NCBI GenBank assembly: GCA_049964655.1 | Contig: JBMFXC010000066.1 | Span: forward strand, 1 to 14,381 | Length of the DNA stretch: 14,381 nt | Reading direction: 5' to 3' | From: JAJZJT01 sp049964655 | Lineage (GTDB): Bacteria; Actinomycetota; Acidimicrobiia; Acidimicrobiales; RAAP-2 | Shown: positions 14,271-14,381 of the stretch, piece by piece | Numbering within the stretch: position 1 is the stretch's first letter | Layout: every line of letters begins with the position of its first letter | Translations under genes and position numbers: made by a program | The notes under the pieces: generated by a model | The model's database searches: none | What the model was told of the DNA's origin: nothing | What the model saw: the letters and a program-made list of their open reading frames with translations, nothing else

Positions 14271-14301
14271 TTCGGACGGCGAGCGAGGGAGCCGGTACGG
14301 T
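14271..14301 (+). promoter_or_regulatory. Candidate promoter of the tRNA gene
   Basis: TACGGT (14296-14301) fits TANNNT, and TTCGGA (14271-14276) is a three-of-six -35 with a long 19-nt spacer. Transcription would begin about 15 nt before the mature tRNA 5' end. Confidence 0.25.
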
Positions 14302-14322
14302 GAAGGCGGATCGCGGGCGTAC

Positions 14323-14381
14323 GGGGACGTAGCCCAACTGGCAGAGGCAGGGCGCTTAAACCGCCCCGAGTGAGGGTTCGA
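14323..14381 (+). tRNA. tRNA with anticodon UAA (Leu-type), unusually short variable region; 3' end outside window
   Basis: Acceptor 5' strand GGGGACG (14323-14329), then U8 and A9. D-arm GCC (14332-14334) pairs with GGC (14346-14348) around a loop containing AACTGGCAGA, the tRNA-Leu style 3-bp D-stem with G18G19. A26, then a perfect 5-bp anticodon stem GGGCG/CGCCC (14350-14354, 14362-14366) encloses CTTAAAC with anticodon TAA at 14357-14359. The next five bases CGAGT (14367-14371) run straight into GAGGG-TTCGA, the T-stem and T-loop start. A normal tRNA-Leu would have a long variable arm here; this one looks class I. The window ends in the T-loop, so the 3' strands (expected CCCTC and CGTCCCC) cannot be checked. 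tRNA: strong; decoding of UUA as leucine: uncertain. Confidence 0.85.

Overview
The window is high-GC DNA with GTG starts, TANNNT-type -10 boxes and actinobacterial protein families (Ppx/GppA phosphatase, RipA-like NlpC/P60 cell-wall hydrolase, GalE2-like SDR paired with a PlsC-type acyltransferase). It most resembles a chromosomal segment of a high-GC actinobacterium; an acidimicrobial-type lineage is a guess, since no marker here fixes the taxon. The sequence is draft quality: a run of exactly 100 N (11367-11466) lies inside a coding tandem repeat, and both ends of the window cut through genes (a phosphatase at the left, a tRNA at the right).

Layout. 1-848 (+): 3' part of a Ppx/GppA phosphatase. 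971-3514 (+): an 847-residue two-domain glycosyltransferase with an N-terminal GT8-like DxD domain and a C-terminal GT4 domain. 3557-5488 (-): a polytopic GT-C-like membrane protein, convergent with the previous gene. 5489-6107: no convincing gene. 6108-6734 (+): GNAT N-acetyltransferase of the RimJ/RimL type. 6735-7290: no convincing gene, one 7-bp inverted repeat. 7291-8562 (+): PIG-V-like polytopic membrane mannosyltransferase candidate. 8579-10729 (-): a two-gene unit, acyltransferase then SDR, six bases apart. 10812-12427 (-): a secreted coiled-coil NlpC/P60 peptidoglycan hydrolase whose (GPTG)n linker contains the assembly gap. 12621-14228 (+): type B carboxylesterase. 14323 to the end: a truncated tRNA with anticodon UAA.

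How the genes may fit together. Three genes between the phosphatase and the SDR/acyltransferase pair (the fused glycosyltransferase, the GT-C-like protein and the PIG-V-like protein) look like tools for building or attaching surface glycans. They lie in alternating orientation, so they are not one operon. In Mycobacterium tuberculosis, as I recall, ppx2 lies a few genes from galE2 and an acyltransferase-like gene (Rv0496, Rv0501, Rv0502). That suggests a conserved actinobacterial neighbourhood into which an accessory glycan segment was inserted or shuffled here. The acyltransferase, SDR and NlpC/P60 genes fit an envelope theme; the carboxylesterase and GNAT genes have no evident link to it.

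The most unusual items are: the tRNA, which has a UAA (Leu) anticodon and a leucine-like D-arm but apparently only a 5-nt variable region; the perfect 12-bp tandem repeat whose register shows that the N-gap length is wrong; a 14-bp bulged inverted repeat at the start of the NlpC/P60 gene; a duplicated 7-mer that can form alternative hairpins next to the acyltransferase start; and an SDR that lacks the usual Tyr/Lys pair.
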